A stretch of 64,000 bases of DNA. It comes from Chionoecetes opilio (taxonomy: Eukaryota > Arthropoda > Malacostraca > Decapoda > Majidae). Positions 32,170 through 43,800 of this stretch are shown piece after piece (within the stretch, counting starts at the first letter, position 1; each line of letters begins with the position of its first letter). The DNA is taken from assembly GCA_016584305.1 (NCBI GenBank), contig JACEEZ010020574.1, positions 1 through 64,000 of the forward strand, given 5' to 3'. Under the pieces are notes generated by a model. It searched no databases and was not told the DNA's origin. It worked only from the letters and a program-made list of their open reading frames with translations. The position numbers and the translations under genes are program-made.

Positions 32170-33118
32170 AATCTATGTCCTTCAGTATGACCATTACTAT
32201 TTTTTATATACATCAATGACTTAGAAGTCTTAGATAGTGGGATTAGCCGTGATATCAGGCAGTTTAATGATGATAACTAGGGTGGGTAGGAATATTAGAC
32301 CCAGTCTGATGTAAAAAATAAATTTTTGGGATACTTAGATATGTTAAACGATTGGGTAGTCAGGTGGCAGATGGAATGTAATATGACAAGTGTAGCGTAA
32401 TTTATGTTGGTAGAAAATATCCTGGTAATAGATACACCATACGCCATGTATCGCTGAAAAAATCAGAAGGTGGAGAAAGATTTGGGTGTGCGGGTAAGCA
32501 CAGACCTCCGACCCAGAAAGCAATGTATTGAGGCTAGAAATCAATCTAATTGGGTGTTAGGATTCTACCAGGAGTGTTAGAAGTAGAAGTTTCTGAGGTT
32601 ATTCTAAAGCTTTATTTGGCTCTAGTCAGGGCCTCACCTAAACTATGTGGTACAGTTTTAGTCCCCATAGTATAGGATGGATTTTAGTCATGTTAGAATC
32701 AGTGCAGAGGAGTATGACTAAAATGATAAAAGGGGATTTGTAACTTGAGTTATGAGAGGAGATTGAAGCTATTAAATTTACACTCACTCGAAAGGCAAAG
32801 AGTAAAGGGGAAAGTGATAGAAGTTTTTAAGTGGTTAAAGTGAGGGAATAAAGGGGAATGTAGGAAAAGTTTTACGGCTAGAAAGCAGGGTAGAACAAGG
32901 GAAATAATGGATTAAAACTGGAGAAGCGTTTGATTTAAATAAAAATTGGGAAAAAAATGGTTCACAAATAGGGTGGTAATTTATTGGAATGGACTCAGTC
33001 GTCAGGTAGTCAGTACGGAGTCAATAGGGGGTTTTTAAAGGAGGTTTGACACCTTTATGGATGGTTTTGAAAGAGGGATGTAGGTAGTGTTAAGTAAGGA
33101 AACCAGACCAGAACCAGT
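32170..33118 (+). pseudogene. LINE D 3' half (RT end and post-RT), duplication unit 1
   Basis: Decayed plus-strand coding: traces of 'LYINDLEVL', a mutated F-A-D-D box (here frameshifted), 'WQMECN'-like and 'DLGVRVSTDLRPR'-like segments, then 'LYLALVR', 'YVVQFWSP' and 'SLERQRVKGKVIEVF'. These blocks are typical of the end of CR1/L2-like LINEs. The copy in unit 2 (38050-38990) is better preserved. The 3' tail of this LINE continues beyond the TTAA element at 35687-35770. Confidence 0.78.
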
Positions 33119-33122
33119 TTAA

Positions 33123-34233
33123 GGGAGCGACACACCAATATTTCCGAAAAAAAAAAAATATTCAAAAAAAATTTCATGCGTAGTGTTTAACACTTGAGCA
33201 AGCTTGTGACAAATTATTATAAAGAAAAGCAGCAAAAAAATTAAAGCGTTATGGGTGACTTTCCCACCAACCCACCCACCCTCCCCCCCTGATTTTTTCA
33301 ACCCCCCAAAAAATATCTGTAAAGAATTTTTTTTTTTCTATTCACTGGCATAGGCAAACTGGTACCTCTCAGTCCCTCTCTGTGAGACAGAGGGTCGTCT
33401 CAAGGTCTCGGTAGTGAGGGAGTAGAGAGAGAAGCCGGAAAGTCGCTGCTTGTCTCAGCCTTCCACCATTTTTGCTCCCTCTAGACCATTTTCCATTTAT
33501 TCAGCGCGTATTGATCTACCTCACGCCCTCTACCTCCTCCACCACCATGCCGAGGACCCTCAAGGCATAAAGTGGCTCAGAGAGAGAGGGAAAGCGGCTG
33601 TAGTTCACCAAACTGTCCATGCACGTCTGACAGCTAGCACACTTTTTTGACTAGTACCTTGTGCAAAAAGGGACCAGATACCAGCTATGTCATATGCACT
33701 TCAAGAGTGATAGAGAGCGTGGCTGCGAGAAATAAACAAACAAACCAGCATTTGCTCAGACTTAGTGAGCCCCGAGATTAAAGGGCACGCGGCTTTTGAA
33801 CTTTTAAACCTTTATACTGAAATACAGTCGACCCTCTATTTAACGGACAGAAGGGGGGAGAAGCGGTCCGTCCGTTAAGGCCGATTGTCCGTTACTGCAA
33901 GGGTATTTTCCCAAGGGTGTGAAAATATAGGAAAAACACATGTTGAGAGGTAGACAAATGACTGGCGCTACATGCTGGATTTGGCACGTCCTCCACGTTG
34001 TGAAATAAAATTATAAATAATCACAAACACAACCAGACCTTGTAGCTATGTTGGGAGGTAAACAGTGACTGGCGCAAATGCTGGATTTGGCACGGCACGC
34101 TCGCCCACGACTGCTTGGGACTGGTATTAGGAGAGTCAGTAAATCTCCAGGCTCGTTTCATTTAAAGCTTGGTATGCTATGAAATATCATCATTCTAGGG
34201 GAATGTAGACATAATCGCATTTAATGGCTATTA

Positions 34234-34275
<42 letters not shown>

Positions 34276-35682
34276 TAAGATGAAAATACAACAAAGCGCT
34301 CATCCGCGTCTGGTAACGCCGGCCGCAGCAGCAGCAGTGTTTTTCGTTAGACATGTAAGAAAAAATGTAGGGCTACACTGAGGAACTGTCATGTGTTGTC
34401 GAAAATGTATTACTCCTTTCCTATCCCTGCTTGCATCAACATTGAATGTCACAGCAAATTCTCTGAGTTTATCTATAAGACTTGGAAATATCACTCGCTG
34501 TTTGTTTCTTTACTGGTTATATCTATAAAATATTGCTCATACTCATTAAAAATCGTCTGCTGGTAGCCAAATTACCATGGAAATTACGTTCTGGGCCTCA
34601 AGGGGTTACAGGCGCCGTCACACAAGCACTTTTTCCATCTATGTCAGAGGATGAGTCTGAGGAGTTCCAACGAGCAAACCATGAACACATCCATGCACGT
34701 TTTTAGCTCGTTATGCTTGTCTACTATTGACAATATACATAAGTAAGTGTATAGCAGCAATAGCTTGCCTGGGTGTCGGAGCCATGTTTGTTTACCATCG
34801 ACGAAAACAGTGCAGGCGAACAGCTGTGTGTGTGTGTGACGCTGTGCAGTCTTCCGGGGAAGAAGCTTCGGCTAACACTAGAGGAGAGGAAGAGAGGAGT
34901 GGACAGGAGAGGACCTACGAAGTGAAACTTAAGAGAAAGAGGTCACAAGAAGAAGAAGTCAAGAAACTGTAATACATATTAATATTCACTATTTTAACCC
35001 ACATACACACCTACAACTAAATCACTAGCAACACAGGCTCCTACCTTACATATCTTGATATCTGATACATTAAAACTCCTTATAACCCAAGCATTCCAAA
35101 ATAAAACAATAAAAAGTGTTGTTGACGATTTGAGCGGCGATAAGCGGTCTGATATATGTCATTCTTGCCCGCAAATTTGTCTCGTGAATGGAGTCCGTTA
35201 AATCCGAATTCCGTTAAATCGAGGGTCAACTGTACTTGCTTTTTTCCAGTTCTCCTTTAATAACTTCGCCACTATTGTACATAATTCAATAAACAATATA
35301 TCACTGGAAAAAGGAATGGTGTGATTTTCTCATTTTTTTTTTTTTTTTTCAATTTAGGTAAATATTTGCAAATAATAGCAAATACATGTATAGAATTTTT
35401 TTTTTTCATCACTTAAGAAGAAAGAAATTCAAAAATCTTAAAAGATTAATTTTTTCGATATTTTATAATAAATATTTGATCATTTTTATATCAGTCCCAA
35501 GCTATTGGATACGAACGTTATCAAGAGTTAAATTTATTTTAAAAAAATAAATTTTTTGTAGCAGTTATGTACCGAGTTATGAATTTGAAAATGAGCTAGG
35601 ATTATTTTGGCATTAACATACTTTCGATATAAAAAACCCCACGACAATACACTAATAATTAAGAAATGGTGTGACGCTCCCC
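33123..35682. mobile_element. TTAA-flanked DNA transposon, duplication unit 1
   Basis: Termini 'gggagcgacacacca' and, inverted, 'ggggagcgtcacacca' are flanked by TTAA on both sides (33119-33122, 35683-35686). TTAA duplication is characteristic of piggyBac and Kolobok groups. No transposase was recognised. It is inserted in the 3' end of LINE D and contains a TA element (33825-35232). The segment 33330-33660 has short open frames I do not recognise. Confidence 0.8.
33825..35232. mobile_element. Tigger-like TA element nested in the TTAA element, unit 1
   Basis: Left end 'cagtcgaccctctatttaac' and right end, inverted, 'cagttgaccctcgatttaac'; TA on both sides (33823-33824, 35233-35234). This is close to the canonical Tigger terminus. 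The interior has a (TA)n run at 34237-34272 and two short open frames (34482-34706, 34727-34972; the second is Lys/Glu-rich at its end), which I do not recognise and which recur in unit 2. Confidence 0.85.
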
Positions 35683-35796
35683 TTAAGTAACAGGAACTGC
35701 CATGTGTAGGTCTCGCGTCCTCTTATAGCTTCCTTATTTTCTTATGTTCTTACTGTTTCATCTAGTAAGCCTCGAAACACCTGGACCTTGGTCTTC

Positions 35797-37960
35797 CATT
35801 AAACCATTCTTGCTTTCCCTTTTCTCGTGGTGTATATAGGGGTAAGTGTTTTTCAACTCCTTGCTCATATAGGCTCAGAAAAATGTTGTATTTCACTTGC
35901 ACATCGGTCACTCCTTTCATTTCTTCCCAATCAATTTCTTCAATGAATTTTTTATTTCTTCCATTTTAGTTTTCTCAAAGTCTCTACTGCTCCTTTTGTA
36001 CAATGCATCTTCCTCCTTTATTTCATCTTTCGTCTCCATTTCAAAGATTATATGGACCCATTTTTCCCGGTGGGGAACCCATAATTGATCTCTTTTGCTA
36101 GGTCTATAACTTGTTTGCTAGGTTGCTAGGCTTAACCTTTTGTTAACACTAGGTCAAGTCTTGCTGGTTCGTCATCTGCCCTATATCTTGTGTTTTATGT
36201 CACCCTTTGAGTCATCGTGTTTTCCATTATGAGTTTCAACAATATCTCCCCAGGTATTTTCATTTCCTTCTTCAAATGTCTCTCATTTTACTTCTTAGCA
36301 GTTAAAATCCCCAACTAGCAGTATCTTTGTATTATTCTTGATTATTGTGTTTAAATCCTTCAAGGTGTCTTCTAATACCTTCTCATGTTCTTCCTTGTTC
36401 CAGGTATTTGTTCTGGGTGGTACACAGGTTGCCACTAGTGTCTGTGTTTCTCTATTTCTGACTTATATTTGTACACTCACTACTTCAGCTCTTCCTTCTC
36501 CATACTCCACTTTTCTTACCTTCAACCCTAACTTTGTCAGTATCATAACTCCACCACCTCTTCTACCACTTCTGTCCCTTCTAAACATGTTGTATTTGTT
36601 GCTTAATATCACTTGATCTTCTTTTACTAATTTAGTTTCTGCTAGACACACCACGTCTGGATCTGTATTTAATAAATAGTCTCTTAGTTCCAGCCTTCTT
36701 GGCAGCAGCCATGGTTGTGTACATCAGATCAGGTTCATTCCTTTTTTTACATCATTTTTCTTTTAGTCTTTTTCCTTGAGTCACTTTCTCACTCTCGTTT
36801 AGTTCCCTCCAAAAAAAGATTTCTTTTCTACCTCTGTTCTTTCTTAATTTCTCAGTTTTACTTATTGGAATTCTTTCAACTTATTCCTTTCTTCTTCATT
36901 CATTCTTTTTTTTATACACACTTCTGTGTCCTCCACCGTGGCCTTCAGCCCAAGGCTTTCTCCGGGATTTCTTCTGATGCTGTTTGTGATTTTTATCGTA
37001 GTTTTATTGGTCTGTCTTTTCCTTCTGCATAGGGTTCTAAGGTCAGGTCATAAGGTCAATCTTACTACTTCTTCCACTTCATCTACAAATCTTGCCTCTT
37101 CTTCGTCATCATTACTAAGTGTCCTCAAAACGTCCTTTACTGTTTTTACTTCTTGTCTCTCTCTCTCTAATCCAAACAAGATATTCTTCTCCTTCTGTCC
37201 GAAAATAATCACATTTTTTCTGCTCTGCTATTCTCATTACTCTTCAAAACTTTTACTGCCTCTTTCTTAACATGGTCACTTTGCTCTTTCTTTTGTTGTT
37301 CTATAACTTCTTTAAAGTCCACTTTGGCTTTCTCTTTTTTCCCGTTATTCACTTCACCCTTCATCACACTGGCCACTTGTGCCTTGACCATTTTTTCTCC
37401 ATTCTCACCTTTTGCTTGAAGTTCATTATTCTTGTTTTCAATTTCTGCATCTCGTTTTTTTAACTTATATTTCCTTTACATTCTGCTTTTGCTTCCTTTT
37501 CAGCTCATTTAATCCTACTTTCAGTCCCTCCATTTCATCCTAGCTTCTTCTCAAACCATGAATCAAACCCTTCATACATTAGAACTCTTTCATCAGTCTC
37601 CTCAAGTCTAATTTGGTCTTGTCTCCCTCCTCTTCCACCCTGATCACTCTGGAGTGCAAAGTTCTCTTCTTTACCTCTTCATTGAAGCCTGAGAAGTCTA
37701 AATGGGTTCTTTTAAGCTCCCTTCCTGTTTTTGGGGTGTCCGCCATATTAAAAAATGTATTACACAGCTTTTCTAAGATGTCTCTACGCGGACCACAGTA
37801 GCGGGGAGGGAAGGGGGTCTTCTTGTTCTTAATTACTCTTGCTTCTGATCTTCCCTCTTTTCTTAACTCTCTTGCTGTTGAGGTATTCTGAGGGGGGCTC
37901 CTGAAGGGGCAGTCTTTGGTCAAGAGGGGATAACCAAGCCCTGTTGCCAGAGACTTGCAT
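35797..37960 (-). pseudogene. LINE C 5' part (ORF1 and endonuclease), duplication unit 2
   Basis: Same content as 29935-31990: ORF1 start at 37746 on the minus strand ('MADTPKTGRELKRTHLDFSG'), a Lys/Glu-rich ORF1 body (37391-37209), and the endonuclease start ('MVCLAETKLVKEDQVILSN', 36654). It lacks the RT because the duplication begins inside the linker. The cleaner reading frame of ORF1 here suggests this unit is closer to the ancestral sequence, or better sequenced. Confidence 0.82.
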
Positions 37961-38049
37961 AGTGGTCTTAAGATGGAGCCAGGTGATGCTTCCCTGGGGG
38001 GGAACCTTCGGGGCAGAAGGTTTCACATTGCCCTGGGCTACAGATACCT

Positions 38050-38990
38050 TATGAAATCTATGTCCTTCAGTATGACCATTACTATTTTTTATATACATTA
38101 ATGACTTAGAAGTCTTAGATAGTGGGATTAGCCGTGATATCAGCAAGTTTGCTGATGATAACTAGGATGGGTAGGAATATTAGACCACAGTCTGATGTAA
38201 ACATATTGTTGGGATACTTAGATATGTTAAACGATTGGGTAGTCAGGTGGCAGATGGAATGTAATATTGACAAGTGTAGCGTAATTTATGTTGGTAGAAA
38301 ATATCCTGGTAATAGATACACCATACGCCATGTATCGCTGAAAAGATCAGAAGGTGAGAAAGATTTGGGTGTGCGGGTAAGCACAGACCTCCGACCTAGG
38401 AAGCAATGTATTGAGGCTAGAAATCAATCTAATTGGGTGTTAGGATTCATTACCAGGAGTGTTAGAAGTAGAAGTTTCTGAGGTTATTCTAAAGCTTTAT
38501 TTGGCTCTAGTCAGACCTCACCTAGACTATGTGGTACAGTTTTAGTCCCCATAGTATAGGATGGATATAGTCATGTTAGAATCAGTGCAGAGGAGTATGA
38601 CTAAAATGATACAGGGGATTTGTAACTTGAGTTATGAGAGGAGATTGAAGCTATTAAATTTACACTCACTCGAGAGGCAAAGAGTAAAGGGGAAAGTGAT
38701 AGAAGTTTTTAAGTGGTTAAAGTGAGCAATAAAGGCAATGTAGGAAAAGTTCTTACGGCTAGAAAGCAGGGTAGAACAAGAAGTAATGGATTAAAACTGG
38801 AGAAGCGTAGATTTAAATAAAAATTGGGAAAAACTGGTTCACAAATAGGGTGGTAATTGATTGGAATGGACTCAGTCGTCAGGTAGTCAGTACGGAGTCA
38901 ATAGGGAGTTTTTAAAGGAGGCTAGACACCTTTATGGATGGGGATGAAAGAGGGATGTAGGTAGTGTTAAGGAAACCAGACCAGAACCAG
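38050..38990 (+). pseudogene. LINE D 3' half, duplication unit 2
   Basis: A 119-codon frame (38122-38481) has 'LNDWVVRWQMECNIDKCSV', 'EKDLGVRVSTDLRPRKQC' and 'SNWVLGFITRSVRSRSF', followed after a frameshift by 'YVVQFWSPY', 'SLERQRVKGKVIEVFKW'. These lie just after the RT active site in CR1/L2-like LINEs; the box itself reads as a degraded 'KFADDN'. The 3' end of the LINE is beyond the TTAA element (41529-41610). Confidence 0.85.
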
Positions 38991-38994
38991 TTAA

Positions 38995-41524
38995 GGGCAG
39001 CGACACACGAATATTTCCGAAAAAAACTAAATATTAAAAAAAATTCTCATGCGTAGTTGAACACTTGAGCAAGCTTGTGACAAATTATTATAAAGAAAGC
39101 AGCAAAAATTAAAGCGTTATGGCTGACTTTCCCCCACCCACCCACCCCTCCCCCCCTGATTTTCTCAACCCCCCAAAAAATATCTTAAGAATTTTTTTTT
39201 GCTATTCACTGGCATAGGCAAACTGGCACCTCTCAGTCCCTCTCTGTGAGACAGAGGGTCGTCTCAAGGTCTCGGTAGTGAGGGAGTAGAGAGAGAAGCT
39301 GGATGTCGCTGCTCGTCTCTCAGCCTTCCACCATTCTTGCTCCCTCTAGACCATTTACCATTTATTCAGCGCAGTATTGATCTACCTCACGCCCTCTACC
39401 TCCTCCACCACCATGCCCAGGACATCAAGGCATAAAGTGGCTCAGAGAGAGAGAATGCTGGCTGTAGTTCACCAAACTGTCCATGCACGTCTGACAGCTA
39501 GCACCCTTTTGTGACTAGTACCTTGTGCAAAAAGGGGACCAGATACCAGCTATGTCATATAACACTTCAAGAGTGATAGAGAGCGTGGCTGCGCGAGTAA
39601 ACAAACAAACCAGCATCTGCTCAGACTTAGTGAGCCTCGAGGATTAAAGGGCACACGGCTTTTTGAACTTTTAAACCTCGATACTGAAATACAGCGACCC
39701 TCTATTTAACGGACTAGAAGGGGGGAGAAGTGGTCCGTCCGTTAAGGCCGATTGTCCGTTACTGCGAGGGTATTTTCCCAAGGGTGTGAAAATATAGGAA
39801 AAACAAATGTTGAGAGGTAAACAGTGACTGGCGCTACATGCTGGATTTGGCACGCTCCTCCACGCTGTGAAATAAATGATAAATAATCACAAACACAACC
39901 AGACCTTGTAGCTATGTTGGGAGGTAAACAGTGACTGGCGCTAAATGCTGGATTTGGCACGGCACGCTCGCCCACGACTGCTTGGGACTGGTATTAGGAG
40001 AGTTAGTAAGTCTCCAGGCTCGTTCATTAATGATTGGTATGCTATGAAATATCATCATTCTAGGTGAATGTAGACATAATAGCATTTTAATGGCTATTAT
40101 TCATATATATATACAAGTATAGATGAAAATACAAGCAAAGCGCTCATCCGCGTCTGGTAACGCGGCCGCGGCAGCAGCAGTGTTGTCGTTAGACATATAA
40201 GAAACATGTAGGGCTACACTCTGAGGAACTGTCATGTGTTGTCGAAAATGTATTACTCCTTTCCTATCCCTACTTGCATCAACATTGAATGTCACAGCAT
40301 ATTTTCTGAGTTTATCTTTAAGACTTGCAAATATCGCTCGCTGTTTGTTTCTTTACTGGTTATATCTATAAAATATTGCTCATACTCATTAAAAATCGTC
40401 TGATGGTAGCCAAATTACCATGGAAATTACGTTCTGGGCCTCAAGGGGTTACAGGCGCCGTCACACAAGCACTTTTTCCATCGATGTCAGAGGATGAGTG
40501 ACGAGTTCCGACGAGCAAACCATGAACACATCCATGCACGTTTTTAGCTCGTTATGCTTGTCTACAATTGACCATATACATAAGTAAGTGTATAGCAGCG
40601 ATACCTTGCCTGGGTGTCGGAGCCATGTTTGTTTACCATCGACGAAAACAGTGCAGGCGAACAGCTGTGTGTGTGTGTGACGCTGTGCAGTCTTCCGGGG
40701 AAGAAGCTTCGGCTAACACTAGAGGAGAGGAAGAGAGGAGTGGACAGGAGAAGACCTACGAAGTGAAACTTAAGAGAAAGAGGTCACAAGAAGAAGAAGT
40801 CAAGAAACTGTAATACATATTAATATTCACTATTTTAACCCACATACACACCTACAACTAAATCACTAGCAACACAGGCTCCTACCTTACATATCTTGAT
40901 ATCTGATACATTAAAACTCCTTATAACCCAAGCATTCCAAAATAAAACAATAAAAAGTGTGTTGTTGACGATTTGAGCGGCGATAAGCGGTCTGATATAT
41001 GTCATTCTTGCCCGCAAATTTGTCTCGTGAATGGAGTCCGTTAAATCCGAATTCCGTTAAATCGAGGGTCAACTGTACTAGGTTTTTTCCAGTTCTCCCT
41101 TAATAACTTCGCCACCATTGTACATAATTCAATAAACAATATATCACTGGAAAAAGGAATGGTGTGATTTTCTTTTTTTTTCTTTTTTTTTCAATTTAGG
41201 TAAATATTTGCAAATAATAGCAAATACATGTATAGAATTTTTTTTTTTATCACTTAAGAAGAAAGAAATTCAAAAATCTTATAAGATTAATTTTTTCGAT
41301 ATTTTATAATACATATTTGATAATTTTTATATCAGTCCCAAGATATTGGATACGAACGTTATTAAGAGTTAAATTTATTTTTAAAAAAATATTTTTTTGT
41401 AGCAGTTATGTACCGAGTTATGAATTTGAAAATGAGCTAGGATTATTTCGGCATTAACATACTTTCGATATAAAAAAAACCCACGACAATACACTAATAA
41501 TTAAGAAATGGTGTGACGCTCCCC
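38995..41524. mobile_element. TTAA-flanked DNA transposon, duplication unit 2
   Basis: Same element as 33123-35682, with TTAA at 38991-38994 and 41525-41528. Termini 'gggcagcgacacacg' and, inverted, 'ggggagcgtcacacca'. It contains the nested TA element 39692-41075. Confidence 0.8.
39692..41075. mobile_element. Tigger-like TA element nested in the TTAA element, unit 2
   Basis: Copy of 33825-35232: left end 'cagcgaccctctatttaacg' (one T missing), right end identical to unit 1, TA on both sides (39690-39691, 41076-41077). The (TA)n run that is 36 bases long in unit 1 is only about 10 bases here. Confidence 0.85.
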
Positions 41525-41799
41525 TTAAGTAACAGGAACTGCCATGTGTAGGTCTCGCGTCCTCTTATAGCTTCCTTATTTTCTTATGTTCTTACTGTTT
41601 CATCTAGTAAGCCTGGAAACACCTGGACCTTGGTCTTGAGCCAGGAGACCTAAAAGTCATAAAGGCCTCATGCAGCGCAAAAAATATGGCAGTTTTTTTA
41701 CAATGCACATGAACAGAAATGTCTATGTCCGTGCCTTAGTCTACCTATAACCTCATACCTTGAAAATACATGTAGAGAAAAACTTTCCTATGACTTACA

Positions 41800-41982
41800 T
41801 CTTTTCAAAAGAAGAGTAACAAGACACCTCCCGAACTAAATTGGCTCACCCCTCTTTTTTATTTTATTCTCTGACTGTCTTCTTTATAGGGACTGGCAAC
41901 TAAGCGGACTTTGTGTTACCCATTTTTGTTGTGCCCTTGGCCGGTTCCTTGTGATGGGGAAAAAAAAAAAAAAAAAAAAAGG
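41800..41982 (+). mobile_element. LINE B-type 3' tail, 5'-truncated
   Basis: Matches the 3' untranslated end of LINE B at 18060-18240 ('ttttcaaaagaagagtaaca', 'gcccttggccggttccttg') and ends in a 20-base poly-A at about 41959-41980. Confidence 0.85.
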
Positions 41983-42004
41983 ATTTTGGGGCGATTCCAT
42001 AAGA

Positions 42005-42089
42005 GTAACTCTCAAAACAACGGCAAAATGAGTTATCCGGCATGCGCTCCCCCCCGAGGGTGCCGGATAAACTAGGTTTTCCTGTATTT
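42005..42089. mobile_element. Tigger/pogo-like terminus
   Basis: Ends in 'ggataaactaggttttcctg' followed by TA. The inverted reading 'caggaaaacctagtttatcc' resembles the termini of the other TA elements here. The opposite end was not found. Confidence 0.5.
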
Positions 42090-42103
42090 AGTGCAGCGTA
42101 ATC

Positions 42104-42372
42104 CTACGATTATCATCAATCAATCAATCATTGGGGGCATACGCTGGGGGGCGCGTCGCCTCGCCAACCCTACGACGCGACTCCCGGGGGTCACCACGCG
42201 CGAGTTCCCATGCAGGCTCCTTTCCCATACCAAGCAGCTCTCGACAAACATCAAGTTGCCCCAGCCAGGAGCCTTGTGGGCGCCCCCTTGGCCTCCTCCA
42301 TGCCGGATTGTCTCTTACAGATACAACCCGATGGGAAGGATCGGTTTCAGGGTAGCGTGCCACATGCCCAAG
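42104..42372 (-). pseudogene. LINE C-terminal fragment with (TGAT)n tail
   Basis: The minus strand reads 'RRPRGRPQGSWLGQLDVCRE', 'EPAWELARGDPRESRRRVGE' and 'ATRPPAYAPND', then stops and runs into an (ATTG/TGAT)n tail at 42104-42130. The 'GRP...W..Q' and 'W......R..WR..V' blocks are typical of the extreme C-terminus of some LINEs. Severely 5'-truncated. Confidence 0.7.
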
Positions 42373-42439
42373 TTGGCGTTGGCGGACAATCCGGAAATTT
42401 TTTAAATCTGACAGTCTTAAGGTGCCGTGGTTGCCGGAA

Positions 42440-43800
42440 AAGTGATGGGCAACTGTATTATTATTATTATATGGGGTTGTGCATGGTCTTCTTTCTTAGA
42501 TGAATTGTTAATTGCCCCCAAAAAAATCATGAGATGCATTTTATTTATGGATACATTTGCATCCACAAGCCAAATATATCAACAGTTGAATATACACACA
42601 AACCTCAATTTCCCGAATATCGGATTTGCCGGACAAAATCCGAGTTCCTGGGATATGTCAGAGTCCCGGACAATTTTTTTTTTTTTTTTTTTTTTTAAAT
42701 GCCTGATCCTGTTCGTAAATTGACAAAGTTGTCCGGCGGTCCGAGCGTCTCCTGTCACCCCTGGTCAGTGTCCGCACCTCCCGCCAGGTGGCAGCATGCT
42801 CAGCGATCGTATTGTTTACATTTGGGCACACGACACTCACGGTTCACCTGCACTGCCTCCGTCAGTCCCCTGATTTCCACTGCCCCTGGTGCAGGAACGT
42901 CTCTGAGATTATTGAACACTTTCTGCTGCCTCCCGCCAGGTGGCAGCATGCTCAGCGGTCGTATTGTTTACATTTGGGCACACGACACTCACGGTTCACC
43001 TGCACTGCCTCCGTTAGTCCCCTGATTTCCACTGGCCCTGGTGCAGGAACGTCTCTTGAGACTATTGAACAATTTCTGCTGCCTCCCGCCAGGTGGCAGC
43101 ATGCTCAGCGGGCGTAAAAGTCCGCGGTGGGGTAGTTGTTATTGGTGGTTGCCAGAGAGTAAATACTAGAGTTGGATAAACGTCCGGGGGTGGGTAATGG
43201 CATAGGACTGTTGCTATTCCCGGACCAGTGCTCCCCCCTATTAGTCCGGGGAAACGAGGTTTGTGTGTATTAAATTTCAAATTTTTAAGAAAATATTTCA
43301 TATTGCATATCTATAAAAATATTAAACTCTACCCAGGAAATAAGGTTTTCAATTGTATTAGAAATATTTATAATACTGGGGGTAATAGTATTAATCTAGT
43401 GCGTCCCCAGTTTCGTACATCCCTCTACAACAACAGTGTATTGTGTGAAGGTCCTCAGTTAGGGAATTATCTTGCTATTGATATAAAACGTCTAATGGAT
43501 GCTGGAAACTTGCTACAATTCAAGAAGAAAATAAAGGTCTATTTGTTTATTTGTCAAAAAGCATGATTTAAGAGAATATAGCTATGTATTATTTTTTTAT
43601 TGGTATTGTACAGTTAGGTTATTCCTTATTGTATAGTTGGTAGTCAATTATGATGCCTATACTACTGAACAACCCTTTTGTTATGATTCTGTCTGTCTGA
43701 GAGCTTATGCTGGACAGATCGTGCCACCATTATATATGTGTTTGTTTTATATATTTAATTATCTTTTGGTGATGTTGTCATGGCAATAAACTTATGTACT
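42440..43800 (+). pseudogene. LINE E C-terminal fragment split by TA element copy 2
   Basis: Before the insertion: 'IIWGCAWSSFLDELLIAPKK' and 'MDTFASTSQIYQQLN'. After it: 'FLRKYFILHIYKN', 'LVRPQFRTSLYNNSVLCEGP' and 'QLGNYLAIDIKRL..LLQFKKKIKVYL', which matches the usual LINE end 'RT......GP.LWN.LP..IK....FK..LK.YL' (family knowledge). A stop at about 43564 is followed by about 230 bases of untranslated sequence ending in an 'aataaac' motif (43785). Confidence 0.78.
42595..43267 (+). mobile_element. Non-autonomous TA transposon, copy 2 of 3
   Basis: Ends 'cacacaaacctcaatttccc' and, inverted, 'cacacaaacctcgtttcccc', flanked by TA (42593-42594, 43268-43269). It contains two full units of 152-153 bases (42777-42928 and 42929-43081) and a partial third. 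Each holds sequence like the C-terminal zinc-knuckle region of a LINE: 'HCPWCRNVSEIIEHFLL' is readable across 42860-42930. No transposase. Confidence 0.9.

Larger units (their letters stand above)
29932..35795. repeat. Tandem segmental duplication, unit 1
   Basis: The 5.86-kb stretch starting 'tcttccattaaaccattctt' recurs immediately downstream (35792-41637) in the same order and orientation. The right breakpoint is 'ggtctt' (35790-35795), and 'tctt' is shared by both breakpoints. It contains LINE C 5' sequence, a LINE D 3' fragment, a TTAA element and a nested TA element. Confidence 0.93.
35792..41637. repeat. Tandem segmental duplication, unit 2
   Basis: Second unit of the 5.86-kb direct duplication. 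It is nearly identical to unit 1, and differences are dominated by 1-2-base indels in homopolymers. A few larger differences exist, such as about 25 extra bases near 36105-36135 containing 'ttgctaggttgctagg'. The right limit is 'ggtcttg' at 41632-41638, where similarity to the sequence after unit 1 ends. Confidence 0.93.

Noticed and set aside
34727..34972. Conserved gene because the same open frame recurs at 40568-40813
   Set aside because: The recurrence is fully explained by the 5.86-kb tandem duplication, so it is not evidence of selection.
42131..42503. Plus-strand proteins in the GC-rich stretch
   Set aside because: The minus strand carries the LINE C-terminal motifs and tail, so the plus-strand frames are shadows.
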